Source of the DNA: Methanoculleus sp.
GTDB taxonomy: Archaea; Halobacteriota; Methanomicrobia; Methanomicrobiales; Methanoculleaceae
Assembly: GCA_028698765.1 (NCBI GenBank)
Contig: JAQVVW010000082.1
Location: forward strand, 1 to 6,556
DNA length: 6,556 nucleotides
Reading direction: 5' to 3'
Under the pieces are notes generated by a model. That model saw nothing but the letters and a program-made list of their open reading frames with translations, was not told where the DNA came from and made no database searches. Below are positions 1 through 5,520 of the stretch, in pieces. Positions within the stretch are counted from its first letter, which is position 1; every line of letters starts with the position of its first letter. The translations under genes were made by a program, and so were the position numbers.

Positions 1-67
1 CCCGTACGTTCTCGTCGAGGAGTTCGAGGATCTCCTCGTTTGAATGCCTTTCCGGCCGCTTCTCCAT
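1..67 (-). CDS. N-terminal fragment of an unrecognised gene
   Basis: A minus-strand reading frame starts at ATG 67-65 and runs off the left edge after 22 codons. The visible peptide is charged and probably helical, beginning MEKRPERHSNEEILELLDEN. The start is supported by a Shine-Dalgarno-like GAGGT about 6 nt upstream of the ATG on the minus strand (plus 74-78). The gene diverges from the hexuloisomerase operon. The fragment is too short to assign a family. It is judged real because of the ribosome binding site and its codon choice, which resembles the intact genes. Confidence 0.55.
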   Translation of the reverse strand, partial: MEKRPERHSNEEILELLDENVR

Positions 68-109
68 TCTGTTACCTCTTGTCGTCTCTTGAGTCCCGCC
101 GTGCGCCCT

Positions 110-127
110 CCCGCATATGGATGCGGG
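110..127. repeat. Perfect 7-bp inverted repeat in the leader of the left-edge gene
   Basis: CCCGCAT (110-116) is the exact reverse complement of ATGCGGG (121-127), with loop ATGG. It lies 43-60 bp upstream of the ATG at 67 on the minus strand, so it could be an operator or a leader hairpin of that gene. The function is inferred from position only. Confidence 0.4.
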
Positions 128-375
128 GAACGGCAGGCCCGAGTAATCCCTGATCTGCTCCTTATCCGGGAGAATTTACCTGCATCGATGCTGTGAGGCG
201 TCTAATTCGGGGTATCATGCTGCAGAAGTGGTTTCTGGCAGCTGTAATCCTCCTGTTGCGGCCGGAGCGCCGTGCCGAATTTTGTATGTATTTTGCAATC
301 ATCCACAATAGGCTTTTGCATCCCCGGAAGCGATCTGCCGGGGTGAGTGGTTGATATCATGCGGGTTTATTGCGC

Positions 376-383
376 TTAAATTT
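376..383 (+). promoter_or_regulatory. Possible TATA box for the hexuloisomerase operon
   Basis: TTAAATTT at 376-383 is the best archaeal TATA-like match on the plus strand in this gap. If used, transcription would begin near 405 and give a leader of about 200 nt that includes the inverted repeats at 498-557. A weaker candidate, GATATTCTA near 566-574, would instead give a short leader before ATG 611. The two cannot be separated without mapping the 5' end. Confidence 0.3.
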
Positions 384-497
384 GGTTCGTTGTCTGTTTT
401 CAGCGATATTGGATCCGCCGGGGCGATCGGGTGAAAAACCGTGACTCCTTCCCTGCAGGATGATGTTTGCTTCAGACATTTTTGGTAGTTCCCGTCC

Positions 498-557
498 CCT
501 CTTCCGCGCCGGCTCCGTCACCCCGGGAGGAAGAGGATAGCTGCCCCCCCTCCCCGG
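498..557 (+). promoter_or_regulatory. Two overlapping, mutually exclusive hairpins upstream of the hexuloisomerase
   Basis: CCTCTTCC (498-505) is a perfect 8-bp reverse complement of GGAAGAGG (529-536). CCGGGAGG (523-530) can instead pair with CCTCCCCGG (549-557) with one bulged C. The two stems share bases 529-530, so they compete. They end about 53 nt before ATG 611. This could be a leader switch if the promoter lies upstream near 376, but G/C-rich DNA can form such pairs by chance. Confidence 0.35.
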
Positions 558-610
558 GCGTCTGGGATATTCTAATGTAGGTTCTCGTGAAACCTAACAG
601 TGGAATTACG

Positions 611-1210
611 ATGACAAATCACCCGGTTAAGAACATGATGCGGTTGATGGCGACCAAGATCCGGACGATTGCGGACGTGATGTCCGACGACGAGATCGAT
701 ACGCTCCTCGCCGAGATCCTGAACGCAAACCGCATCTATACCATGGGCGCCGGGCGATCCGGGCTTGTAGCGAAATCGTTTGCCATGCGCCTGATGCACC
801 TCGGGCTCTCCGCATTCGTAGTCGGGGAGACCGTGACCCCGGCCATGAAGCCGGGAGACGTCATTATCGTCTTCTCCGGATCCGGCGCGACCAAGACGGT
901 TGCGGATATCTCGGAGACTGCAAAGGAGATCGGCGGGAGGATCTGCCTCATCACCTCGAAGAAAGACTCGCGGATCGGGCGCATCGCCGACTGCATCGTC
1001 ATCATCGAGAGCCAGCGGGACAAGGTGGCCGACGAGTCTGCGGAGTTCGAGATCCGGCAGATGATGGGCGAGCACAAGTCGTTCGCGCCGCTCGGCACCA
1101 TCTTCGAGACGACCGCGATGGTCTTTGCGGACGCGATCATATCCCGCCTGATGGAGATCACCCAGTGCCGGCCCGAAGACCTCCAGTGCCGCCACGCGAA
1201 CATCGAGTGA
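611..1210 (+). CDS. hxlB: 6-phospho-3-hexuloisomerase (PHI)
   Basis: A SIS-domain sugar isomerase that interconverts arabino-3-hexulose 6-phosphate and fructose 6-phosphate. In archaea without a classical pentose phosphate pathway it works with hexulose-phosphate synthase, in reverse, to make ribulose 5-phosphate and formaldehyde. Counting from ATG 611 (199 aa) the sugar-phosphate loop GAGRSG is at 46-51, followed by FAMRLMHLG (57-65) and VGETVTP (71-77). The second SIS loop SGSG is at 89-92, PLGTIFE at 160-166 (probable catalytic Glu at 166) and the family-typical RHANIE ends the protein. This closely follows Methanocaldococcus MJ1247 as I recall it, including about 46 residues before the glycine loop. 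GTG 587 would add 8 residues and cannot be excluded; neither start has a strong ribosome site. It is the first gene of a three-gene operon, 8 nt before the aminotransferase. Confidence 0.93.
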   Translation: MTNHPVKNMMRLMATKIRTIADVMSDDEIDTLLAEILNANRIYTMGAGRSGLVAKSFAMRLMHLGLSAFVVGETVTPAMKPGDVIIVFSGSGATKTVADISETAKEIGGRICLITSKKDSRIGRIADCIVIIESQRDKVADESAEFEIRQMMGEHKSFAPLGTIFETTAMVFADAIISRLMEITQCRPEDLQCRHANIE

Positions 1211-1218
1211 GGAGAATC

Positions 1219-2325
1219 ATGAGCGAACACAGGTATGCCGCCCGGGTCCGGTCGGTGGAGATGTCGGGCATCCGCAAGCTCTTCGAAGCCGGAGGGCCGG
1301 ACGCGATCAACCTCGGCATCGGGCAGCCGGACTTCGATACGCCCGATCACATCAAGATGGCCGCGATCGCCGCCATTCGTGAGGGGAAGACCGGCTACAC
1401 CCCGAACGCCGGGATACCGGAGCTCCGGGAGGCGATCTCTGAGAAGTTTGCGCGGGAGAACGCTCTCTCCTACCGACCGGAGCAGATCCTGGTCACGGCA
1501 GGGGGGAGCGAGGCGCTCCACCTCGTGATGGAGGCACTCGTCGACCCGGGCGACCGCGTCCTCTTCACCGACCCGGGTTTCGTCTCCTACGCCGCTCTTG
1601 CGACCATTGCCGGCGGAAATCCCGAAGGCGTCGGGCTCGATGCGACCCTGCACATCGACGTCGAGCGGGCGAAGGAGCAGATGGACGGAGCGCGGGTCTT
1701 CGTCCTGAACTCTCCCGCGAATCCGACCGGCGCGGTCGAGAGCGAGGAGTCGATCCGCGCCCTCGTCGAGTACGCGAACGATCATAAGGTCACGGTCGTC
1801 TCCGACGAGGTCTACGAGCACTTCGTCTACGAGAAAGAGCACGTTAGCGCGGCCCGGTTCGGCGAGGACGTCATCACCGTCAACGCCGCGAGCAAGACCT
1901 ATGCCATGACCGGGTGGCGGGTCGGCTACCTCGCGGCGCCCGAGGACTACATCCCGGAGTTCCTCAAGGTGCACCAATACGCCCAGGCGTGCGCGACCTC
2001 GATCTCGCAGTATGCCGCGCTCGCCGCATACACCGGCGACCAGGAGCCGGTCGTGCGGATGCGGAGTGAGTACCGCGCCCGGCGCGACCTCCTCTACGAC
2101 GGGCTGACCGGTCTCGGGTTCGATTTCCCCCGGCCGGAGGGCGCGTTCTATATGTTCGTCCCGATGGGGCGAAACCTTATCGCGAAGGCCATCGATGCGG
2201 GCGTCATCATCGTGCCGGGTTCGGCGTTCGGTTCGAGGGCACCCGAGCACGCGCGCTTCAGCTACGCAACCTCCCGGGGGAACCTCTCCCGTGCGGTCGA
2301 GCGTCTCGGAAAACTGATGGAGTGA
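1219..2325 (+). CDS. PLP-dependent class I/II aminotransferase (aspartate aminotransferase-like)
   Basis: A fold-type I transaminase, cytosolic, 368 aa, a normal full length. Visible residues are Y60 in TGYTP, the NPTG loop with N168, the cofactor-ring aspartate D196 in SDEVYE with Y199, the Schiff-base lysine K226 in NAASKTYAMTGW, R234 in GWRVGY, and the C-terminal R346 in ARFSYA that usually binds the substrate carboxylate. These place it with archaeal aspartate/aromatic/alanine-type enzymes; the amino-acid substrate cannot be read from sequence. ATG 1219 is chosen over the in-frame GTG 1165 because GGAG at 1211-1214 sits directly before it and the GTG would lie inside the hexuloisomerase gene. 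It starts 8 nt after the PHI stop and ends 7 nt before the peptidase ATG, so the three are very likely co-transcribed. Confidence 0.92.
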   Translation: MSEHRYAARVRSVEMSGIRKLFEAGGPDAINLGIGQPDFDTPDHIKMAAIAAIREGKTGYTPNAGIPELREAISEKFARENALSYRPEQILVTAGGSEALHLVMEALVDPGDRVLFTDPGFVSYAALATIAGGNPEGVGLDATLHIDVERAKEQMDGARVFVLNSPANPTGAVESEESIRALVEYANDHKVTVVSDEVYEHFVYEKEHVSAARFGEDVITVNAASKTYAMTGWRVGYLAAPEDYIPEFLKVHQYAQACATSISQYAALAAYTGDQEPVVRMRSEYRARRDLLYDGLTGLGFDFPRPEGAFYMFVPMGRNLIAKAIDAGVIIVPGSAFGSRAPEHARFSYATSRGNLSRAVERLGKLME

Positions 2326-2332
2326 GAGAGAA

Positions 2333-3370
2333 ATGGTGAAAGAACTACTCAGGAGACTCTCGGACGCCCACGGCGTTTCGAGCAGTGAAGGAAACATCAG
2401 GGATATCGTCAGGGCGGAACTTGCAGGTGTCGTCGACGAGTTCCGCGAGGACACGATGGGGAACCTGGTCGCCGTCAAGCGCGGCGACGACTTCTCGATC
2501 ATGCTCGCCGCCCACATGGACGAGATCGGCCTGATGGTGCAGTACATCGATGAGAAGGGGTTCATCCGGGTCGTCCCTATCGGGGGATGGTTCGGGCCGG
2601 TGCTCTACTGTCAGCGGGTGGTCCTGCACGGGAAGAACGGCCCGGTCACGGGCGTCCTCGGCGCAAAGCCCCCTCACGTCATGAAGGAAGAGGAGCGCAA
2701 GAAGGAGATCAAGATCGAGAATATGTTCGTCGACGTGGGCGCGACGAGCGAGGAGGAGGTGAAGGGTCTCGGGATCGAGATCGGCACCCCGATCACCATC
2801 GACCGCGAGTTCACGGAACTCGCCGGCACCCGCGTCACGGGCAAAGCGCTCGATAACCGGGTCGGCGTCGCGATGCTCATCCGGGCGCTGCAGCAGGCGA
2901 AGTCGCCTCACACGCTCTACGCCGTCTTCACCGTCCAGGAGGAACTGGGGCTCAAAGGCGCAAAGGTGAGCGCCTACTCCCTGGACCCCGACTGCGCTAT
3001 CGCGACCGACGTCACCATCCCCGGCGACCATCCCGGGATCGAGAAGAAGGACGCGAGCGTCGAGATGGGCAAGGGCCCGGTCCTGGTTCTCGTCAGCGCG
3101 AGCGGCCGCGGGCTGATGGCCGATCCGAGGATGACCGCGTGGCTCCGCGAGACCGCGGAGAAGAACGAGATCCCCTGCCAGCTCGAGGTCGGCACCGGCG
3201 GCAACACCGACGCGACGATCATCCACCTGGAGCGGGGCGGTATCCCGAGCATCCCGTTCTCGATCCCGGCCCGCTATATCCACTCCCCGGTCGAGGTGGT
3301 CGATACCGCCGATATCGAGGCGGGGGTCCGGCTCCTCGTCGAGGCGCTGAAGAGCAAACCAGTGCTCTGA
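2333..3370 (+). CDS. M42 family metallo-aminopeptidase (TET / glutamyl aminopeptidase type)
   Basis: A 345-aa dinuclear-metal aminopeptidase; M42 relatives form tetrahedral dodecamers that clear peptides released by the proteasome. All expected metal and catalytic residues are visible: H61 and D63 in AAHMDEIG, the bridging D174 in KALDNRVG, catalytic E203 and ligand E204 in QEELGLKG, D226 in ATDVT and H317 in YIHSPVE. The conserved GTGGNTDA lies at 287-294. The central part (about 75-165) matches the usual inserted PDZ-like beta domain, with KPPHV inside it. Substrate preference (Glu, Leu, Lys or other) cannot be decided, and M42 members are sometimes misnamed endoglucanases. ATG 2333 follows the aminotransferase stop by 7 nt, with a weak purine-rich GAGAGA before it. 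It is the last gene of the operon, followed by a T-run. Confidence 0.93.
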   Translation: MVKELLRRLSDAHGVSSSEGNIRDIVRAELAGVVDEFREDTMGNLVAVKRGDDFSIMLAAHMDEIGLMVQYIDEKGFIRVVPIGGWFGPVLYCQRVVLHGKNGPVTGVLGAKPPHVMKEEERKKEIKIENMFVDVGATSEEEVKGLGIEIGTPITIDREFTELAGTRVTGKALDNRVGVAMLIRALQQAKSPHTLYAVFTVQEELGLKGAKVSAYSLDPDCAIATDVTIPGDHPGIEKKDASVEMGKGPVLVLVSASGRGLMADPRMTAWLRETAEKNEIPCQLEVGTGGNTDATIIHLERGGIPSIPFSIPARYIHSPVEVVDTADIEAGVRLLVEALKSKPVL

Positions 3371-3374
3371 AGAA

Positions 3375-3390
3375 CCCTCTTTTTTGTTCA
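3375..3390 (+). terminator. T-run terminator of the hexuloisomerase-aminotransferase-peptidase operon
   Basis: CCCTC followed by TTTTTT (3380-3385) and GTTC lies 9 nt after the peptidase stop codon. Archaeal RNA polymerase commonly terminates at such U-tracts without a strong hairpin. A weak GGAGA/TCTCC stem (3391-3411) follows rather than precedes it. Confidence 0.55.
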
Positions 3391-3465
3391 GGAGATCATA
3401 CCGGTGTCTCCTCCGTCGGCAACAGCGCAATCGAAGGAAGTGTCACGTTGCGACCATGGGACGAT

Positions 3466-3483
3466 CGTCGTGGGGGGACGACG
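3466..3483. repeat. 6-bp hairpin with a G6 loop
   Basis: CGTCGT (3466-3471) and ACGACG (3478-3483) are perfect reverse complements separated by GGGGGG. It overlaps a 10-bp perfect palindrome GACGATCGTC at 3460-3469. Role unknown. Confidence 0.4.
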
Positions 3484-3579
3484 GCACGGGCGCGCTCGCT
3501 GATGTGGCAGAACCACGCTGGTGAGTCTGAAGAATCGGTGTGCCCGGGAGGCGGGATCGTGTCCAGGGTGCATTTCGGC

Positions 3580-3648
3580 CCATGGGTGCAGCATTTTTTG
3601 TGTTCGCAGGCCTTAACCGCCTTGGCCTGTGAACCTGCTGCATCATGG
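3580..3648. repeat. Long imperfect inverted repeat, possible structured RNA
   Basis: A nested fold of 69 nt is visible. CCATG (3580-3584) pairs with CATGG (3644-3648). GTGCAGCA (3586-3593) pairs with TGCTGCAT (3636-3643) with one G-U, leaving G3585 bulged. An internal loop (TTTTTTGTG on one side, CC on the other) follows. TTCGCAGGCC (3603-3612) then pairs with GGCCTGTGAA (3624-3633) with one G-U, closing an 11-nt loop. That is about 23 base pairs, far more than expected for a random 69-mer. An alternative perfect 7-bp hairpin TGCATCA/TGATGCA (3639-3655) competes with the outer stem. The strand is unknown because an inverted repeat folds similarly from either. It could be a small RNA, a terminator region for the ferredoxin transcript, or a relic of a small palindromic element. 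Confidence 0.45.
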
Positions 3649-3753
3649 TGATGCACCTTCTGGTTTGATCCCTCTCCCTGGCAAGGCCCCCATGGATCTC
3701 GAAGGTTATAGTTCTTGTCCGACCATGAGAATAACAATTGTTCGCCGCTCCCC

Positions 3754-3981
3754 TCATTCCTCGACGAAGATGACCGTGACCGGGCACGAATCGGCGGCTT
3801 CTACGGCGCAGTCGGCGAGGTCGTCGGGCACCTCCCCCTCCGCGGTGTTGCCGTCGACCCGGTACTGTTCCGTGACCGAGCTCAGGTCATCGGCTGGATC
3901 CTGTTCGAAAACGTCCGGACAGAGCGTCCAGCACGACTCGCAGCTGATGCATCCCGCCCTGTCGATGGTAACTTTCACCAC
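3754..3981 (-). CDS. Small single-cluster [4Fe-4S] ferredoxin
   Basis: A 75-aa acidic electron carrier resembling the Pyrococcus furiosus monocluster ferredoxin. Cysteines lie at C11, C14, C17 and C21-Pro near the N terminus and at C58 and C66-Pro near the C terminus. C11, C14, C17 and C66 are the expected cluster ligands. C21 and C58 sit where the P. furiosus protein has its C21-C48 disulfide, with the same 8-residue spacing before the last ligand. Position 14 is Cys rather than the Asp of P. furiosus, so a stable [4Fe-4S] cluster is expected. The start is GTG 3981: GGAGGT lies 7 nt upstream on the minus strand, while the ATG abutting that site is out of frame. A second in-frame GTG at 3978 is possible. 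It diverges from the SMR exporter and has no obvious operon partner, so its redox partner cannot be inferred. Confidence 0.9.
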   Translation of the reverse strand: MVKVTIDRAGCISCESCWTLCPDVFEQDPADDLSSVTEQYRVDGNTAEGEVPDDLADCAVEAADSCPVTVIFVEE

Positions 3982-3988
3982 ACTCCAT

Positions 3989-3996
3989 ACCTCCTC
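3989..3996 (-). promoter_or_regulatory. Strong ribosome binding site deciding the ferredoxin GTG start
   Basis: On the minus strand GAGGAGGT is followed after 7 nt by GTG 3981, the proposed start. It matches the archaeal anti-Shine-Dalgarno sequence well. The ATG immediately after the site has no spacing and is in another frame, so it should not be used. Confidence 0.7.
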
Positions 3997-4065
3997 TGGA
4001 TCTCCGGAAGGGCGCTCTTCCCTGTTAAACGTGACGGAAGCGGATGGCCCGTATGATTCCGGGGT

Positions 4066-4078
4066 GGAGAAAGTATAT
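4066..4078 (+). promoter_or_regulatory. BRE/TATA promoter of the SMR exporter
   Basis: Purine-rich GAGAAA followed by GTATATC around 4066-4078 fits a BRE plus TATA box. Initiation about 25 nt downstream would fall near 4098-4102, leaving only a very short leader that holds the ribosome site AGAGGA just before ATG 4108. Such a short leader leaves no space for a transcribed riboswitch. Confidence 0.55.
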
Positions 4079-4107
4079 CATTTTCCGGGCCAAATAAGAG
4101 AGGAATC

Positions 4108-4437
4108 ATGCAGAATGCAGCCTGGATCACCCTGTTCTTTGCCGGGCTCCTCGAGGCCGGCTGGGCGCTCGGCCTCAAGTATACCGAAGGGTTCACGAAG
4201 GTTGGGCCGTCGGTGGCGACCATCATCCTGATGGTCGGGAGTTTTTATCTCCTCTCGCGGTCGCTCACCACCCTCCCGATCGGGACGGCGTATGCTGTCT
4301 GGACGGGTATCGGGGCGGTCGGGACGGTCATCGCCGGGATCGCCTTCTTCGGCGAGTCAAGGAGCATCCTCCGCCTCCTCTGCATCTTCCTGATCGTAGC
4401 GGGAATCGTGGGGCTGAAGTTCTGTTCGGATGCGTGA
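4108..4437 (+). CDS. gdx: SMR family transporter, Gdx/SugE-type (probable guanidinium exporter)
   Basis: A 109-aa inner-membrane protein with four hydrophobic segments (about 5-25, 33-52, 58-80, 87-105). It belongs to the small multidrug resistance family and is closest to the SugE/Gdx branch, whose members export guanidinium in exchange for protons as dual-topology dimers. Shared features with E. coli SugE are [18 protein letters not shown] with the essential E16 and W19, [18 protein letters not shown] (56-73) with Y62 and W65, and FGES (81-84) before the last helix. These branch motifs favour Gdx over the quaternary-ammonium Qac branch, but substrate is inferred. AGAGAGGA precedes ATG 4108. 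The gene diverges from the ferredoxin and converges on the HD gene. It stands alone; many homodimeric Gdx are single genes. Confidence 0.9.
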   Translation: MQNAAWITLFFAGLLEAGWALGLKYTEGFTKVGPSVATIILMVGSFYLLSRSLTTLPIGTAYAVWTGIGAVGTVIAGIAFFGESRSILRLLCIFLIVAGIVGLKFCSDA

Positions 4438-4480
4438 GGGAGGCCCGTGTGCCGGGGGTATCCCCTTCAATCACGCATCC
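4428..4480. terminator. Inverted repeat spanning both convergent stop codons, possible bidirectional terminator
   Basis: GGATGCGTGA (4428-4437) ends in the exporter TGA. TCACGCATCC (4471-4480) begins with the complement of the HD gene's TGA and is its perfect reverse complement, so both genes end in the same ten bases. The 33-nt loop carries a smaller GGGG-TAT-CCCC hairpin (4455-4465). No long T-run is present on either strand, so a role in termination is only suggested by the position. Confidence 0.4.
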
Positions 4481-5067
4481 CCGAGGATTCGGGCGCCTAT
4501 CTCGCCGTCCAGTGCATCGAGGAACGCGACGAGGAACGCGTGCCTCTCCCGCGCGATCTCCCGGGCGCTCTCCGTGTACATACGGCTTTTGAGGTTGAGC
4601 AGTTTGTCATAGAAGTGGCGGGTTGCATCCTCGATGCCGCGCCCCTGCTCCCCGGCCTGCATGAATGTCCTCACGATCCCGACCGCGCCCATCGCGTCAA
4701 GGTTGTCCGCGTCGGAGAGCACCCGGGCTTCAAGGGTCTCGGGAGCGATGCCTGAGGAGTAGCGGTGCGCACGGATGGCGTGGACGATGCCCGGGATGCA
4801 CTCAGCCGGGTAGCGGACGGACTCAAGATACGCCGCCGCCATCCGTGCTCCCTCTTCTTCGTGAGGGGTGCCCGTCTCCTCTTCGAGCGGCCGGGCGATG
4901 TCGTGGAAGAGGGCGGCCGGGATGAGGATCGCCATATCCACTCCTTCGTGAGCACCAAGGTCTTCGCAGAGGCGCATGACTCGGAGGGTGTGGTCGAACC
5001 CGTGGGCGCCGGATTCCGGGAGCGCCGCCCGGACGTGGTCGAGCATTGCGGCGGTCTCTTCGTTCAT
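4471..5067 (-). CDS. HD-domain phosphohydrolase, YedJ/YpgQ type
   Basis: A 198-aa cytosolic metal-dependent phosphohydrolase of the HD superfamily. The metal-binding pattern is present: H26 in GFDHTLRV, the doublet H55-D56 in ALFHDIARPLE, H69 in TPHEEEGARM, and DADNLDAMG at 119-127. The block VHAIRAHRYSS (95-105), the ETLEARVLSDADNLDAMGAVG region and the C-terminal FYDKLLNL and FLVAFLDAL segments line up with E. coli YedJ and Bacillus YpgQ. A YpgQ homologue has been reported as a nucleotide pyrophosphohydrolase; the substrate here is unknown. ATG 5067 has only a weak ribosome site. It lies just downstream of a degraded Fic gene on the same strand, and its ATG overlaps the stop of one Fic-remnant frame (ATGA), probably by chance. 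It converges on the exporter gene. Confidence 0.85.
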   Translation of the reverse strand: MNEETAAMLDHVRAALPESGAHGFDHTLRVMRLCEDLGAHEGVDMAILIPAALFHDIARPLEEETGTPHEEEGARMAAAYLESVRYPAECIPGIVHAIRAHRYSSGIAPETLEARVLSDADNLDAMGAVGIVRTFMQAGEQGRGIEDATRHFYDKLLNLKSRMYTESAREIARERHAFLVAFLDALDGEIGARILGDA

Positions 5068-5084
5068 AATAGAGCTCTGTCGTA

Positions 5085-5511
5085 TTGAGGCAGAAACCTA
5101 TCCTTTGGCGGATGCAGATATGGATGCCGGATCCTGCTCGCGTGTTCGATATGTGCATTCCGGCCGATGAAGTTCTGTCTGGATTGCGCGGATGCACCCC
5201 GGCTCCCGGTCCATGCCCCGGCTGTCGGTGAGCAGGACCCGGTGCAGGTCGCAGACGAGGGCGGTATCAAGTCACCAGGCCTTGAGAGACTTCATCGCGG
5301 TGCGCACGAAAGCCTCCCGGTAGTTGATGATCTCCTGGATATCGGCAAGGGCCCTGCCGCTGATCGGCTCCTTTGGATCTGCCTCGAACCGCAGGACATC
5401 CTCAAGCGATGCCTGGGGCCCTTCGATCCTCGAGGACGGCCCCGCCTTCTGTGTCAGGAGTGGGGAGAGCAGGAGCCCGGAGTTCGGGACCGCCGGGAGG
5501 ATGCCGCACAC
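5085..5511 (-). pseudogene. Degraded Fic/DOC family gene (middle part only)
   Basis: Three consecutive minus-strand pieces read as one Fic protein. Piece one (5511-5275) has LLLSPLLTQ, then SSRIEG (5436-5419), which is the class II Fic autoinhibitory motif (S/T)xxxE(G/N), and ASLEDVLRFEADPKEP, ending KSLKAW. An in-frame TGA (5274-5272) interrupts it. The same frame continues with ALVCDLHRVLLTDSRG and REPGCIRAIQ. A CAGA tandem duplication (plus strand TCTGTCTG, 5174-5181) shifts the frame; the next frame gives QNFIGR, IEHA and PPKDRFLPQ. A stop (TAG 5523-5521) precedes the first piece, so about 50 N-terminal residues are missing. The catalytic HPFxxGNGR region is missing downstream, where the HD gene begins. 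An active AMP-transferase cannot be made. Family assignment is from recalled Fic N-terminal domain patterns. Confidence 0.75.
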
Positions 5512-5520
5512 ACCTTGTAC

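Larger units (their letters stand above)
68..610. other. Long intergenic region between divergent genes, with several inverted repeats
   Basis: About 540 bp without a convincing gene. It contains a 7-bp hairpin at 110-127, an AT-richer patch at about 278-318, a 6-bp CCCCGG/CCGGGG inverted repeat at 322-343, a TATA-like TTAAATTT at 376-383, and a GC-rich pair of overlapping inverted repeats at 498-557 just before the hexuloisomerase gene. A 45-codon frame (217-354) is open but unsupported. Divergent promoters for the flanking genes must lie here. I see no tRNA, CRISPR or insertion sequence in it. Confidence 0.6.
3386..3753. other. Intergenic region between the converging peptidase and ferredoxin genes
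   Basis: About 370 bp without a supportable gene. Open frames exist on both strands but have no ribosome sites or recognisable motifs. What stands out is inverted-repeat structure: a perfect 6-bp stem with a G6 loop at 3466-3483, the long imperfect inverted repeat at 3580-3648, a competing 7-bp hairpin at 3639-3655, and the 10-bp palindrome AACAATTGTT at 3733-3742, just past the ferredoxin stop. Confidence 0.55.

Noticed and set aside
1165..1221. GTG 1165 as the aminotransferase start
   Set aside because: It would add an arginine/proline-rich stretch that overlaps the hexuloisomerase gene; GGAG at 1211-1214 supports ATG 1219.
736..2565. 609-codon minus-strand frame opposite the hexuloisomerase, aminotransferase and peptidase genes
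   Set aside because: Antisense shadow of GC-rich codon use in three well-recognised genes; its product is arginine/proline-rich without any domain and it spans gene boundaries.
2345..3430. 361-codon minus-strand frame opposite the M42 peptidase
   Set aside because: Antisense shadow; the plus-strand frame has every M42 metal ligand, while this one is Asp/Arg/His-rich with no motif.
3603..3655. tRNA or C/D-box RNA in the structured gap element
   Set aside because: No cloverleaf with a T-loop GGTTCAAATCC pattern can be built and no box C plus box D pair frames a guide segment.
3396..3787. Overlapping minus-strand frames of 113-114 codons, one with several cysteines
   Set aside because: The cysteines follow no known spacing, there is no Shine-Dalgarno site, and the frames run into the end of the ferredoxin gene and across the structured inverted repeat.
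3982..4107. Guanidine riboswitch upstream of the exporter
   Set aside because: I looked for the ykkC-like core and paired ACGR loops and saw none; the 5-bp GGAAG/CTTCC hairpin at 4006-4021 has the wrong loop and lies upstream of the TATA box.
3629..4231. 200-codon plus-strand frame covering the ferredoxin and the exporter start
   Set aside because: Serine-rich shadow antisense to the ferredoxin and out of frame with the exporter.
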